A DNA stretch of 64,000 nucleotides from JACKCB01 sp964452775. Lineage in GTDB: Bacteria > Chloroflexota > Anaerolineae > Promineifilales > Promineifilaceae. Location of the stretch: contig CAYVQP010000007.1 in the NCBI GenBank assembly GCA_964452775.1, positions 1 to 64,000 on the forward strand, given 5' to 3'. Made by a program: the position numbers and the translations under genes. The notes under the pieces were generated by a model, which was not told the origin of the DNA, made no database searches, and worked only from the letters and a program-made list of their open reading frames with translations. Of this stretch, positions 53,972 through 64,000 are shown piece by piece. Numbering within the stretch: position 1 is the first letter of the stretch; the number at the start of each line of letters is the position of its first letter.

Positions 53972-56298
53972 GCAGTAGCCAACAACGGCGCAGGATAGAT
54001 GTCCTGGTCGTTTTGCTTCTCATCGGTGCGGCTTTCTTGTTCATGCTCAAGGCCATGTTGCCTGAGCCGGGCAAGATCCTCTACGGCTACGACGTATACC
54101 AGCTGTTCCACCCCTTTCTTGATTTCACCTTCAACGCTCTTCGCCGGGGCGAATTGCCGTTGTGGAACCCCAATTTCTTCCTGGGCTTTCCGCAATATGC
54201 TGAGCCGCAGCTCTCCACGTTTTACCCGCTGACCTGGCCGCTGGCCTGGCTTCCGGAGACGTTGGTCTTTCCTGTGCAATATGCGCTGCACTTTGCCTGG
54301 GCGGGCATCGGCGGCTATTTCCTCATCCTCCGGCTGGGCGGCCGCAGGGCCGGAGCGCTGATCGCTGCCCTGATCTTCGCCTATATGGTCACCATGACCT
54401 CCCGCATCGATGTCGGACACCTGCCGCACATGATGACTTTCGCCTGGACGCCCTGGTGCCTGTTGGCGGCGCATTGGGCGGCGGAAAAGGGAAGCTGGGC
54501 GGCGACGATTGTTGCCGGCGTGCCGCTGGCAATGGCCTTTCTCATCGGTTACTTGCCCTTTCTAATTCTCACCGTCCCGCTGATGATCATCTTCATGGGC
54601 TGGCTGGCGGCGATGCAGTGGCGGGCAGGTCAATCGCGGCGAGCGGTACGAATTGTCGCCCAACTGACTGGAATTGGGCTATTCGCGGCGCTGCTGGCCG
54701 CGATCCAACTCTTGCCGGCGGCGGAGTTCACCCTGCACTCGAATCGCGCCACCGGCCAATACGATGGCGTGCTCTATCCCTTCGAAGCGCCCTACCTGCT
54801 GACAGCGATCATGCCCGACCTATTCGGCGCGCCATATGGCACCCAGGACGTTACCCTCTGGCTGGACTTGCCGGACTTCATTTATTGGGAGTGGGCTATT
54901 TACGTCGGCATCTTACCCCTCATCCTCTTCATTCTCACCTGGACCGTGGGCCGGAAGGAGTGGCGCTTCTGGGTGGTATTTGGACTGTTGGGGATCCTGC
55001 TGGCAATGGGCGATGTGGGAGTATTCTACCGGCTGATGTACGACTATGTTCCCGGCATCAGTTGGTTTCGCTTCATCAGCCGGCCGGTTTACTACTTCAA
55101 CCTGGCAGCGGCGATATGCGCCGGCCTGATGTTTGACCATTGGTTTTCGCTACCTGCGGAGCGCCACGCACAGTTGGCTCGCTCCTTGAAGAAGGGACTC
55201 TGGATTGGCCTCGCGCTGGGGATCACGCTGACCGTGCTCTCATTTGCAGCGCGGTCGGTTGCGGAGACTGAGCGAGCTGTGGCGGTAAGCGCGCTGGTAA
55301 CCAGCCAGTTGCTACGCCTGCTTCTGTTGTTTGCCTTGTCAATGGGGCTGTTGATCTGGGGCTACGGTCGCAGGCGTCTTTGGGTATGCATCCTGGGGCT
55401 TCTACTTGTCACTGCTGACTTGTGGAGCGCCGGCCACAAGTTCATCTTCTTCATAGACAATCTGCCGGAATGGGGTTGGCAGCAGGCCGATATCTATCTG
55501 CCGCCCAATCGCGACGAGTATCGCGTCCTGCCGGCGGCCATATCCGAGAATCACGGCTACTTCTATGGCTTCCAGAGTATCTATGGCTATGACGGCTTCA
55601 CCCTCCAGACCAGCGAGGTGATGCGCCAGTTGGCGGGTACAGATTCGCGCGTTGTCAGTCTGCTTAGCGGGCAGTATTATCTGCACGGCTCATGGTGGGA
55701 AGAGCACGTCTTGACGCCCGGCTGGGAGAAGATGGAGGGACCGGAACAGGTGACCATCTATCAAAGACGAGACGCTCTACCGCGCGCCTTCCTGGTGCAT
55801 AACGTGATTGGAGTAGAGAGCCAGGATCAAGCTTTGGCCCTGATGAGTGACCCGAGCATTGACTTCAGCCGGACGGCGATCGTTGAGGCTAACCCGGCCA
55901 CGAATTGCGCCGTTGAAAGCGTTCCCCCAGGGTCAGCCAGCGACCAGGCTGTCATTACTCAGTATGGCGGCAATGAGGTCGTGATCGAAGTTACTGCCGC
56001 GGCCCGCGGGTGGCTGGTGCTGAACGACCTGACCTACCCAGGGTGGGTGGCGACTGTGGACGGGCAGCCGGCGGTCATTCAAACAACGGACTATGCCCTG
56101 CGCGGCGTTTGCATACCCGCCGGCGAACACGAAGTTGTCTTTTCGTTCCAGCCGGTGATTCTGCGCTGGGGCGCTCTACTGACCGGCGTGGCGCTGCTCA
56201 TCCTTCTGCTGGCCCTGTTCTCTCACCGGCGCGCCGCGCGTCCCTCCGGCGAGCTTTCTTCGCCGCCCCAGTCACCGGCCATTGGCCCGGAGCAATAA
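53968..56298 (+). CDS. YfhO family GT-C membrane protein (2)
   Basis: This 776-residue close paralogue of the preceding protein has the same layout: ILYGYDVYQLFHPFLDFTFNALRRGELPLWNP, FLGFPQYAEPQLSTFYPLTWPLAW, IYGYDGFTLQTSEVM and the closing GWLVLNDLTYPGWVATVDGQ. The pair probably arose by duplication. The ATG overlaps the stop of the first copy. A sugar dehydrogenase gene starts 17 bp downstream, making a three-gene operon. Different sugars or acceptors for the copies are possible but not shown. Confidence 0.88.
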   Translation: MSSSQQRRRIDVLVVLLLIGAAFLFMLKAMLPEPGKILYGYDVYQLFHPFLDFTFNALRRGELPLWNPNFFLGFPQYAEPQLSTFYPLTWPLAWLPETLVFPVQYALHFAWAGIGGYFLILRLGGRRAGALIAALIFAYMVTMTSRIDVGHLPHMMTFAWTPWCLLAAHWAAEKGSWAATIVAGVPLAMAFLIGYLPFLILTVPLMIIFMGWLAAMQWRAGQSRRAVRIVAQLTGIGLFAALLAAIQLLPAAEFTLHSNRATGQYDGVLYPFEAPYLLTAIMPDLFGAPYGTQDVTLWLDLPDFIYWEWAIYVGILPLILFILTWTVGRKEWRFWVVFGLLGILLAMGDVGVFYRLMYDYVPGISWFRFISRPVYYFNLAAAICAGLMFDHWFSLPAERHAQLARSLKKGLWIGLALGITLTVLSFAARSVAETERAVAVSALVTSQLLRLLLLFALSMGLLIWGYGRRRLWVCILGLLLVTADLWSAGHKFIFFIDNLPEWGWQQADIYLPPNRDEYRVLPAAISENHGYFYGFQSIYGYDGFTLQTSEVMRQLAGTDSRVVSLLSGQYYLHGSWWEEHVLTPGWEKMEGPEQVTIYQRRDALPRAFLVHNVIGVESQDQALALMSDPSIDFSRTAIVEANPATNCAVESVPPGSASDQAVITQYGGNEVVIEVTAAARGWLVLNDLTYPGWVATVDGQPAVIQTTDYALRGVCIPAGEHEVVFSFQPVILRWGALLTGVALLILLLALFSHRRAARPSGELSSPPQSPAIGPEQ

Positions 56299-56314
56299 CA
56301 AAGGAACTCGTAAC

Positions 56315-57709
56315 ATGAACCACTTTGAGTCTCGTAGAAGGCTGTTTATTGGACTGCTTGGCGTTACCATCCTGGTAGTCGTCTGGTTGGCCGTCGCCGA
56401 CATTACTGCTCGTTCAGCCCCTGCCGTCCTGCAAGAGGGGACGCCGGGCTTCCTGCCGGTTGTCATGAGACCGGAGTTGACGCCAACCCCGACGGTCGGT
56501 CCGACCCCAACGATCACATCCACACCCGGAGACCCGCCGGACTTTGTCAGCGTACAGATGCATGCTTGCTGCTTCCAGACTTCGGCAATTACGGACATTG
56601 CCAATGCCGGCGATGAACGATTGTTCACTCTCCAACGAGAAGGGAAAATCGTCATTGTTCACCCAAACGGTTCCTGGCAGACCGAGCCCTTCCTCGACAT
56701 AACCGATCAGGTCACAACCGAAAACTGGGAACAGGGGTTGTTGGGTATTGCCTTTCACCCTGATTACGCCAGTAACGGCTATTTCTATATCACCTATACG
56801 CCCGTCTCTATCAATGGAGAACAATCACTCGTGCTTTATCGCTACCAGCGGATGGCCGGCGATCCTACACTGGCCGATCCAAACTCCGGCGTGGAGATGA
56901 TTCGCCTGGTGAAGGAGCCCCCATACAAGGTGCACCACGCCGGCGATCTCGCCTTCGGCCCGGATGGGTTCCTGTACATCTCGGTTGGCGACGGTGGGCC
57001 GGACCCGGTTGACGAGCCGGATTTACCCGGCGACCCATTCAATCGCGCCCAGCGATTGGACGAAGCTTTCGGGAACATCTTGCGTATTGATGTAAATAGC
57101 GGAAACGGCGGCCCTCCCGATCAGTGTACCCTGGGCGTCGGCTATACCGTCCCGGCAAGCAATCCATTCGTTGATGGACCCGGCGGCCTGTGCGATGAAG
57201 TCTGGGCTTACGGTCTCCGCAATCCCTGGCGTATCAGCTTCGACCGGCTGACCGGGGACATGTACATTGCTGACGTGGGTGAATGGCAACGTGAGGAGAT
57301 CAACTTTGCCCCAGTGGGAACCGGCGCAGGAGCGAACTACGGCTGGCACTGCTGGGAGGGAACGCTCGACTACCGCACCCTATGGCCCGCCCTTCAGTTC
57401 CCGGAGTGCGATAACATTGTGCCAACTTTTCCGGTGATAGAAGGTACACATGATGATGGTTTTGTCTCCATAACCGGAGGCTACGTCTATCGCGGATCGG
57501 CCATCGCGGGATTACAAGGCCACTACATTTATGCCGATTGGGGCAACCGCCGTATCTATCGGGCAAGCGCCTACAATGGCTGGCAGCCACACGCCTTAAT
57601 CCAGACCGTCACCTTCTTTGCCACCTTTGGCGAGGATGTCAACGGAGAGCTGTATTTTGGCGGCTGGGGAATTGACCCGGCGCTCTGGAAGATCCTGCCC
57701 TCGCAATGA
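56315..57709 (+). CDS. membrane-anchored PQQ-type sugar dehydrogenase
   Basis: This 464-residue protein has a signal anchor (RRLFIGLLGVTILVVVWLAVADI), a Thr/Pro linker and a six-bladed propeller of the glucose/sorbosone dehydrogenase family. Hallmarks are EQGLLGIAFHPDYASNGYFYITYT, HHAGDLAFGPDGFLYISVGDGG, VWAYGLRNPWRISFDRLTGDMYIADVG, and GGYVYRGSAI near the end. Soluble members oxidise aldoses with PQQ; without PQQ genes in view, a hedgehog-interacting-like binding role is also possible. ATG 56315 (AAGGA ahead) was chosen over 56282, which lies inside the previous gene. Confidence 0.88.
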   Translation: MNHFESRRRLFIGLLGVTILVVVWLAVADITARSAPAVLQEGTPGFLPVVMRPELTPTPTVGPTPTITSTPGDPPDFVSVQMHACCFQTSAITDIANAGDERLFTLQREGKIVIVHPNGSWQTEPFLDITDQVTTENWEQGLLGIAFHPDYASNGYFYITYTPVSINGEQSLVLYRYQRMAGDPTLADPNSGVEMIRLVKEPPYKVHHAGDLAFGPDGFLYISVGDGGPDPVDEPDLPGDPFNRAQRLDEAFGNILRIDVNSGNGGPPDQCTLGVGYTVPASNPFVDGPGGLCDEVWAYGLRNPWRISFDRLTGDMYIADVGEWQREEINFAPVGTGAGANYGWHCWEGTLDYRTLWPALQFPECDNIVPTFPVIEGTHDDGFVSITGGYVYRGSAIAGLQGHYIYADWGNRRIYRASAYNGWQPHALIQTVTFFATFGEDVNGELYFGGWGIDPALWKILPSQ

Positions 57710-57736
57710 TCTTAATGGCTTTGGCTACCTGCACAT

Positions 57737-60723
57737 TCAGCGCGGGGTATCCGAGATCAGGCTGACGTCAACGAGTTTTCTCGCCTCAGCTCCGTCTTCA
57801 AACGGCACGCGCTCCAACGTCGCCGGATCGTAAAGGCTGACAAACAGCGATCCGGCGCCGGCAGATAGGGTCTCGGGCAAGATGAGCGGGTGCTTATCCA
57901 GGACGTGCTCTCCGGCCAACCAGGTCGTCATGGGCCGGGTTCCGGAGGCCGGCGTGCCGTCGTGTTGGGCAATCAGCCGGCCTTGCTCATCGAGCAAGTA
58001 CACGGAGACCGTCAGATCGCGTTCCGGCTCCGCCAGCGCCTCCCAGACAAAGCTTGCTTCCAGGGTCGCTCCTGGCGAAAGTTCAGCAATTGCCGGCTCC
58101 GAAAGATCCACCGGCGCACCATTGATGGTCAGGTACGCCTGATCCAGTCGAATGTCCCCTCCGGCCTCTCCTCCGATGGAGGTCATCACCTCCTGGACGT
58201 GCGCCAACGGGCGATAGGCTGACAACACCAGGTTGCCCACCTGCCTTTCACTCTCCAGTAATGTGTGATAATCCAACCAACGCCAGACGGAATCGGTCGG
58301 GTCCCAGTTGGAAGCGCGCGCCGGCACAAACCACAGCCGGGAGTGGCTGTCAGCCAGTTCTGCCATCGCTTCGTTGGTCACTGCTTCGTCGGCCGGGAAT
58401 GTTGCCGGCTGCATCGTCCGCGGCAGCGGCACGTCACGCAGGTAATAGTCAAAGGCGGGATCGGGGAAGTGCGCCAGGAACAGGTCGCCGGCCCGGCCCT
58501 CTTCTGCCAGCGTTCGTGCAATTTCCCGGTAACCTCGGGTCCGGCTGTACTCCGGCAGGAAGTAGTATCGGCCCCAGCCGACCACGCTAAAAAGGAGGAC
58601 GGACAGCAGTGCGACCAGAACGACCGCCCTTGCGCCCGGTGATCCGCGCTCTTTCAGCCGCCACAAACCTGCTCCAACCAACGCCCACCATGCCGGGGCA
58701 GCCACCGTGATATAAAAGTCGTTGAAAGTGGAGCGGCGCAACCGGATCAAGTATATGCCGGCGATGGTCATGACCAGCCAGGAGCCGAGCAAGACGGCCA
58801 TCGGTCGGTTCATTCGCCACAATCCGGCAAAGCCGGTGACCGCCACCGCACCCAGCCCAAGGAACAACCAACGCGCCAGGGCCAGCCGCCAAACCTGCCC
58901 GGCCACCAACTCGACGCCGATTGACATAACGTGGGCCGCCAACTCCGGCTGGCTGGGGTCGCTTAATTGCCCGGCAGCCAGCGTCGCCGCACCAATCGCC
59001 AGCGCCCAGGGTAAGAACAAGAGCAACGCCGCCCCAATTGAGGCCAACCAGGTCAACCAGACCCGCCGCGCCGGCCGCAACGTGAGCAGGTACAGACCAT
59101 GCGCTGCAAGGGCAAACAGGCCGTAGTAGTGGGCGTAGATGGTCAGTGCGCAGGTCAAACAGTAGCACAGGGCGATCAATGGGGCGGGCTTCTCCACCAG
59201 TCGAAGCAAGAGCAGCGTTGCCGCCAGTGAAAGAGTTACGACCAGCGCGTACTGATTGCGAGCATCCTGGCTGATCCAGATCAGCGACGTGGAGATCGCC
59301 GCCAACGACGCTAACAAGAAGCCGAATGACCGGCCATTCATAGGCCGCCCGAGCTGGTACATCAACGGGATAGCCAGCATCCCCGCCAGCAAGGAGATCA
59401 GGCGCAGCGAAAGCTCGCTATCCCCAATCAGGGTCATTGCCGCGTGTAAGGAGAAGTAGTGCAACGGGGAGTGTGGGTCTCCTTCAGCCAGCAGTTCCGG
59501 AACGATTTCCGCCGCCGGCAGCCTGGCGAAGAGGTAGCTAAATGCCTCGTCACCCCGCAATTCCTGCGCGTCCACCCGAAATATGCGTAGGCCGAAGCTT
59601 AACAGCGCCAGCAAAACCATCGCCCACAACCAGAATTGCTTGCCGGCCATGAACCTGGGCGCTGAAATTGCGCTCAGCCGGGGAACGGGGAAATGCAGTT
59701 GTGGGCCTGGCGCGCCTCTTGCTGCAACCGGCCGGCGAACCAGCCGGGAAACCACGACCGCGGCGACGATTGTCAGCAATGAGAGCGCGATGCCGATGCC
59801 AACTTCCGGCGGCCTGAACTCCAATTTGACTTCATGCCTGCCCGCCGGCAAATAAATGGCCTGCAAGGCGTAGTCGGCCGGGTAAGTCTCTGCCGGTTGG
59901 CCGTCCACCGTCGCCCGCCAACCCGGCTCATACCACTCCGACAGGACCAGGAAGCCCGGCCGCGGGGTAGTCACCTCAATTTGACGCCGGCCCGGTTCAG
60001 GATTGGCAACTTCCACCGTTGGTGGGGCATCTGTTGGGAGGGAGCTTTCCGGGGGAAGTTCAGGTACCGCCGTATGGAACACGGCGACCCTGGTCAGGTC
60101 AACTGCCGGATCGGCCAGCAGCTCTAGCGCCTGCTGTGCGTTCTCGACTTGTATAGGGTTATAGCTCATCCAGGCTCGCCCGGTCGGGTTGTCTATGCGG
60201 TAGGCGCTGCCGTAAACCGGCACATCCGACAGCAGGTTTTGGTCAAGGTCGGCGAGCTTGGTTACTTGCGCTCCCTCCGGCAACTCAATGGTAATCACGT
60301 GCGAGACATTCAGCAGTTGCCAGCGCCGGACCAGCGGGATTCCTTCCAGCGCCGCCAGCGCCGCCGGCTTGATCGGGCTGATGCCGCGAATGTCCTCCCA
60401 GCCGTACACCGCTCCGTAGTTGCCGAAGAAGGTGTTGGTCGAGTCCATCCGCGAAACGCCCGCCGCTCGATAATCCTCCATCAGCGTTTCCAGCCACGGG
60501 GGACGCTGCCAGAAGTCGAACGGCGATTCGGGCCGGCGATCGATCCCACTGAAGGTCGCGAAGTAGAGATCAAACGCCAGCAGTGAGACCAGAGCAAGCG
60601 CCTGCATTCTGGGTCGTAAGGCCGGCGCAAGGATGAGATAGGCCAACCCAATCAAGGCCAGTTGGCGCAACAATGTCTGTTGCCAACCCCCAACTACAAA
60701 CGGACCGGCGGCGAACAGGGCTA
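57737..60723 (-). CDS. YfhO-like/GT39 fusion, C-terminal part up to assembly gap
   Basis: About 995 residues can be read before the frame meets the N run. The first 380 or so are the second half of a YfhO-like protein, ending in the beta domain GFLVLSEWYEPGWRATVDGQ. It then continues into a PMT_2/GT39-type transferase with LRIFRVDAQELRGDEAFSYLFARLP (the acidic GDEA motif), DPHSPLHYFSLH, SQDARNQYALVV, about ten helices and an outer C-terminal beta region. A fusion of two GT-C units is unusual. The missing N-terminal part is the next feature; both are on the minus strand and complete each other in content. Confidence 0.82.
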
Positions 60724-60823
60724 NNNNNNNNNNNNNNNNNNNNNNNNNNNNNNNNNNNNNNNNNNNNNNNNNNNNNNNNNNNNNNNNNNNNNNNNNNNNN
60801 NNNNNNNNNNNNNNNNNNNNNNN
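60724..60823. other. assembly gap (100 N)
   Basis: Exactly 100 unknown bases, the conventional filler for a gap of unknown size. The reading frames on its two sides differ, as expected if the true length is not 100. It lies among similar YfhO genes, which may have caused the assembly break. Confidence 0.99.
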
Positions 60824-61701
60824 CCGGCATATTCCGGCGACCAGAAAGCCAATGATGCCGGCGCGATTGCCTGCAGATAGTTGAACATCGGCTGGCCGGT
60901 GGAGACAAACTCGTAACTGACCGCGCCGCGCGTGCTGGATGCCCACGATTGCAACGCCGGCATCCACATCGCTGCCGAGGCGAAGGCCGCGATGACCGCC
61001 ATCAACGCCCCCACGCCCAATATCGCCTTCCATGCCCAGCGCGCACGCCAGGTCAATAACAGGAAGTACGCGCCCGCCACGTACCCGGCATGGAGAAAGG
61101 TTTGCGGATGGCCGGCCGTCAGGCTGAACGCCAGCACCAACGCCCCGCCGACCAGCCAGCCGAGCGCCGGCTTGCCGCCCGGCGCGCTGCGCAACACCCC
61201 TTCGCGAAGCAGGAACAGCGCCAGCGGCAGCCAGGCGACTGTCTCCAGGATCGCTAACTGCAGGATGGGGTAGGAAGTGAGATAGCCGCCAAGCCCGAAC
61301 GTCACTGCAGCCAGCAACGCCGCCAGCGGTTCGCGGTTGATAGACCAGGCCAACGCATAAGTAAACAGGCCGGCCAGCCAGACATGCCCGATTGCTTCAA
61401 GCTGTAAGGCATAAAGGGAGAACTCGCCCGGCAGCGAGGCGAGAATGGTCAGAAAGCGCGGCAGATAGAAGGCCGCAGCCTGCGGGTCGCCCACGAAGCG
61501 CACTCCGGCGTAGGTAGCCGGGAGCCACAACGGCAATCGCCCCTGCGCCATCTCCTGCGCCTGAAAGATGCCGAAGGTGTGGAACTGGGCGGTGAAATCG
61601 CCGGTCGGGAGCCGTTCACTCCCCAAGATCAGCGTGCCGAAGAACAGCGCGCAAATCGCGGTCCAAAACAGCAACGGCAGCAAGTGCGGTCGGAAGCGCA
61701 A
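60824..61701 (-). CDS. YfhO-like/GT39 fusion, N-terminal part after assembly gap
   Basis: About 290 residues encode the N-terminal half of a YfhO-like protein: LPLLFWTAICALFFGTLIL, then SERLPTGDFTAQFHTFGIF, LPLWLPATYAGVRFVGDPQAAAFYLPRFL and several helices up to FWSPEYA at the gap. The frame is open to an ATG at 61836, but that overlaps the divergent gene; a TTG at 61701 with AAGGAG 12 bases ahead is the better start. Together with 57737-60723 it forms one gene of more than 1290 residues. Confidence 0.78.
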
Positions 61702-61800
61702 CGTCTTGAGTTTCTCCTTGTGCGCCGGCGTGGACCGGCCGAGGCCATATCTTATTGGAATCGGCCGGCAGGGCAAGGATGATTGGCTACTCACAGATGG

Positions 61801-61806
61801 TACAAT
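61801..61806 (+). promoter_or_regulatory. possible -10 element of third YfhO gene
   Basis: TACAAT within GGTACAATT, the same string as before the first YfhO gene. No good -35 is seen. A GTG at 61816 follows at 10 bases. Confidence 0.3.
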
Positions 61807-61824
61807 TGCGCCGTAGTGCAGTCT

Positions 61825-64000
61825 ATGAAGATGCAACGGATAACCTTGAGCAACTCCCGCCGCGATGTCCTGGCTGTCGCGTTACTGGTTGGGGCGGCAT
61901 TCATTTACTTCGCCGGGGCGTTCTGGCCCCAGGATGGCCGGCTGCTCTTCGGCTACGATGTTTTCCGCATGTTCTATCCCTTTGGGGACTTTGCCGGCGC
62001 GGCCTTTCGCGCCGGTCAGCTTCCCCTGTGGAACGCTTCGGTATTTCTGGGCTTTCCTCAATACGCTGAACCGCAGTTATCTACTTTCTATCCACTGACC
62101 TGGCCGTTGGCCTGGATGCCGGCGAGCTTTGCTTTTCCCTGGCAGTATGCGCTGCACTTCGCCTGGACCGCTGTGGGAGGGTACGTACTCGTGCGCCGGT
62201 TGGGCGGCCGGCCCTCGGGGGCTTTTCTGACCGGGATGACTCTCGCCTTTGCCCTGACGATGACCGTGCGCCCCTTTGTCGGCCACCTGCCGCATGTCAT
62301 GACCCTTTCCTGGATGCCCTGGATACTGGCCGCGGCCCACTGGGCGGTTGAGAAGCGGAGTTGGGCAGCCGCAGCGGTGGCCGGCGTTCCGCTAGGCATG
62401 GCCTTTTTAGTCGGTTACATCCCGTATCTGGTCCTGCTCGTTCCCGGCTTGTCGCTGTTCATGCTCTGGCTAGGCTGGCTGGCCTGGCGGGAGGGTGATC
62501 GGCGCGGGGCCGCAAAGATCCTGAGTCAACTCATCGTGATCGGAGTAGTTGGGGCCATGTTGGCTGGGGCGCAACTGCTGCCCGCCGCTGAGTTCGCCCA
62601 ACATTCCAACCGCGCGTCGGGCCGCTATGACTATCGCGACAATGAGCCGGTGTCGTACGCCTTCCTGTTGACCGCCCTGATGCCGGACCTGTTTGGCGCT
62701 CTGCAAGGGCCGGTAGCTCTGTGGGCGGAGAATCTCTCAATTGACTTCTACTCCGAGTGGGCGCTCTATGTAGGCATCCTGCCCTTGCTGTTGCTGCCGC
62801 TCGGCTGGCTGGTCCTGCGTAGTCGCGACCGTTTCTGGGTCTTGCTCGCTTTGCTGGGCATATTGCTGGCCCTGGGTGACAAGGCCGAGATTAACCGGCT
62901 ACTCTACGACTTCGTGCCGGGGATGAACGCCTTCCGTTTCGCCAGCCGGCCGATCTACTTCTTCACTCTGGGTGTTGCGGTAACCGCCGGCTTGACCTTC
63001 GACCGCTGGTTTGCCCTGCCGGCCGAACGACACGGCCGATACGCCGCGCGTCTGAAACAACTACTTCTGGTCGTCGTGGCGGTAGGGGCTGCCTTGATAG
63101 TGATTGCCGCTGTCTATCACCTGTTGCTGGACAGCACGGAGCGAGCCGGCGCGACGATAGGATTTGTCCGGCAGGGGATTCGGGCACTGCTGTTCATCTC
63201 TGCCGGTATGGCGCTGCTCATTTGGGGCCATGGCCGGCCCAAATGGGCAATTGCGTTACTCGCCCTGGCGCTGATCATGATTGACTTGTGGGGGCAGGGG
63301 CAGAAGTTCCTCACTTACGTCAGCGGCGAACCTTATCCGGAGTGGGCGGTCGTTGACAGCTTGCTGCCGGCGGAGCGTAGCGACTTTCGCGTACTGACTA
63401 AGGTGCTGGAGGAAAATGGCGGATATTTCTTCGGCCTGGAAAGCATCTATGGCTACGATGGCTTCACCCTGGAGAGCAGCGAGACATTGAATGACCTCGC
63501 CGTGTCGGATGCTCGCATCGTCCGGCTGCTCAGCGGGCGCTACCTGATCCACGGGCCGGGCTGGGATCTGCCCATTGTGGCGCCGGGCTGGGAGCCGGCT
63601 GTTGAGGAAGGCGAGATTGCTGTCTTCCAACGCTCTGACTTTGGTCCACGCGCATTTATGGTGCATGAATTGCTCGGGGCGACCGACGCGAATGAGGCCC
63701 TGAGCATCATGCAGCGACCGGAGCTGGACTTTACGCGCACGGCCGTGGTGCAAATGCTGCCCGGCACACAATGCGACCTCCAGCCGGCCGCCCTGCCCGA
63801 TCGTGTCGAGATCGTATCGCGCGATGACCAGCAGGTAACGATTGCCGTTGATGCCCAGTCAACCGGCTGGTTGGTGCTCAATGAGTTGGATTACCCCGGC
63901 TGGCAGGCCAGCATTGACGGGCAGCCGGCGACCATCCAGCCGACGAATTACGCGCTGCGCGGCGTGTGCGTGCCGGCTGGACGCCATGAGATCACCTTCG
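61825..64000 (+). CDS. YfhO family GT-C membrane protein (3), partial at window end
   Basis: This open frame (725 residues seen) runs off the window. It has LLFGYDVFRMFYPFGDFAGAAFRAGQLPLWN, FLGFPQYAEPQLSTFYPLTWPLAWM, about 12 helices, IYGYDGFTLESSETL and GWLVLNELDYPGWQASIDGQ, with GVCVPAGRHEITF at the edge. By comparison with the two paralogues, only some 40 residues are missing. ATG 61825 was used; GTG 61816 is in frame and fits a leaderless start from the TACAAT element. It is divergent from the YfhO/GT39 fusion. Confidence 0.87.
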   Translation, partial: MKMQRITLSNSRRDVLAVALLVGAAFIYFAGAFWPQDGRLLFGYDVFRMFYPFGDFAGAAFRAGQLPLWNASVFLGFPQYAEPQLSTFYPLTWPLAWMPASFAFPWQYALHFAWTAVGGYVLVRRLGGRPSGAFLTGMTLAFALTMTVRPFVGHLPHVMTLSWMPWILAAAHWAVEKRSWAAAAVAGVPLGMAFLVGYIPYLVLLVPGLSLFMLWLGWLAWREGDRRGAAKILSQLIVIGVVGAMLAGAQLLPAAEFAQHSNRASGRYDYRDNEPVSYAFLLTALMPDLFGALQGPVALWAENLSIDFYSEWALYVGILPLLLLPLGWLVLRSRDRFWVLLALLGILLALGDKAEINRLLYDFVPGMNAFRFASRPIYFFTLGVAVTAGLTFDRWFALPAERHGRYAARLKQLLLVVVAVGAALIVIAAVYHLLLDSTERAGATIGFVRQGIRALLFISAGMALLIWGHGRPKWAIALLALALIMIDLWGQGQKFLTYVSGEPYPEWAVVDSLLPAERSDFRVLTKVLEENGGYFFGLESIYGYDGFTLESSETLNDLAVSDARIVRLLSGRYLIHGPGWDLPIVAPGWEPAVEEGEIAVFQRSDFGPRAFMVHELLGATDANEALSIMQRPELDFTRTAVVQMLPGTQCDLQPAALPDRVEIVSRDDQQVTIAVDAQSTGWLVLNELDYPGWQASIDGQPATIQPTNYALRGVCVPAGRHEITF

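Noticed and set aside
60662..60880. small open frames spanning the N gap
   Set aside because: They are produced by unknown bases translated as X and cannot be supported.

Overview
The window is a GC-rich bacterial scaffold piece (roughly 60% GC by eye) with one 100-N assembly gap at 60724-60823, which suggests a metagenome-assembled or draft genome. The gene content fits a member of the Chloroflexota (Anaerolineae/Caldilineae type): a PASTA-less Ser/Thr kinase with a PD40 propeller, a single-pass baseplate-J-like protein, a DsbA plus VKOR disulfide pair, a class II HMG-CoA reductase, an alpha-2-macroglobulin-like giant and several YfhO-type GT-C membrane proteins. The lineage is inferred from these families, not proven. 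No rRNA, tRNA, CRISPR array, prophage or insertion sequence was recognised.

Layout. 57-7115 holds a GH130 glycoside phosphorylase, a membrane Ser/Thr kinase, a small ORF translationally coupled to an ArsR-type regulator with a DUF2087 domain behind a perfect sigma-A promoter, an M23 peptidase and peptidase T. 7213-10218 is alaS with a leader that looks like a complete ribosome-mediated attenuator. 10296-16431 has a baseplate-J-like protein, an ABC exporter, a formyltransferase and the DsbA/VKOR pair. 16475-18587 is a minus-strand set (aldo/keto reductase, dienelactone hydrolase, small conserved protein). 18758-24219 is a surface-glycan set (flippase-like protein, GT4, methyltransferase-GT-C fusion), followed by a lone tyrosine recombinase. 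25466-31726 has greA, lysS, a gamma-glutamylcyclotransferase-like gene, a eukaryote-type double-domain phosphofructokinase and a second, PPi-type phosphofructokinase. sucCD follows on the minus strand.

34128-45038 holds a PA14/SH3b secreted protein, a Ppx/GppA-HD protein, an ECF sigma factor with a membrane partner, a small secreted protein, HMG-CoA reductase, a hotdog thioesterase, glycogen phosphorylase and an acidic secreted repeat protein. 45245-64000 is an envelope block: a 2065-residue macroglobulin-like protein, two tandem YfhO proteins with a sugar dehydrogenase, a YfhO/GT39 fusion broken by the gap, and a third YfhO protein running off the window.

How the genes fit together. Central carbon flow is covered by glycogen phosphorylase, two kinds of phosphofructokinase and succinyl-CoA ligase. 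Envelope building and quality control are covered by the GT-C proteins, GT4, flippase, M23 peptidase, macroglobulin and the DsbA/VKOR pair. Regulation visible in the DNA includes the alaS attenuator, an ArsR operator candidate, an ECF module, several promoters placed so that transcription would begin at the start codon, and long perfect hairpins at convergent gene ends. The most interesting items are the alaS leader and the eukaryote-type phosphofructokinase beside a PPi-type one.
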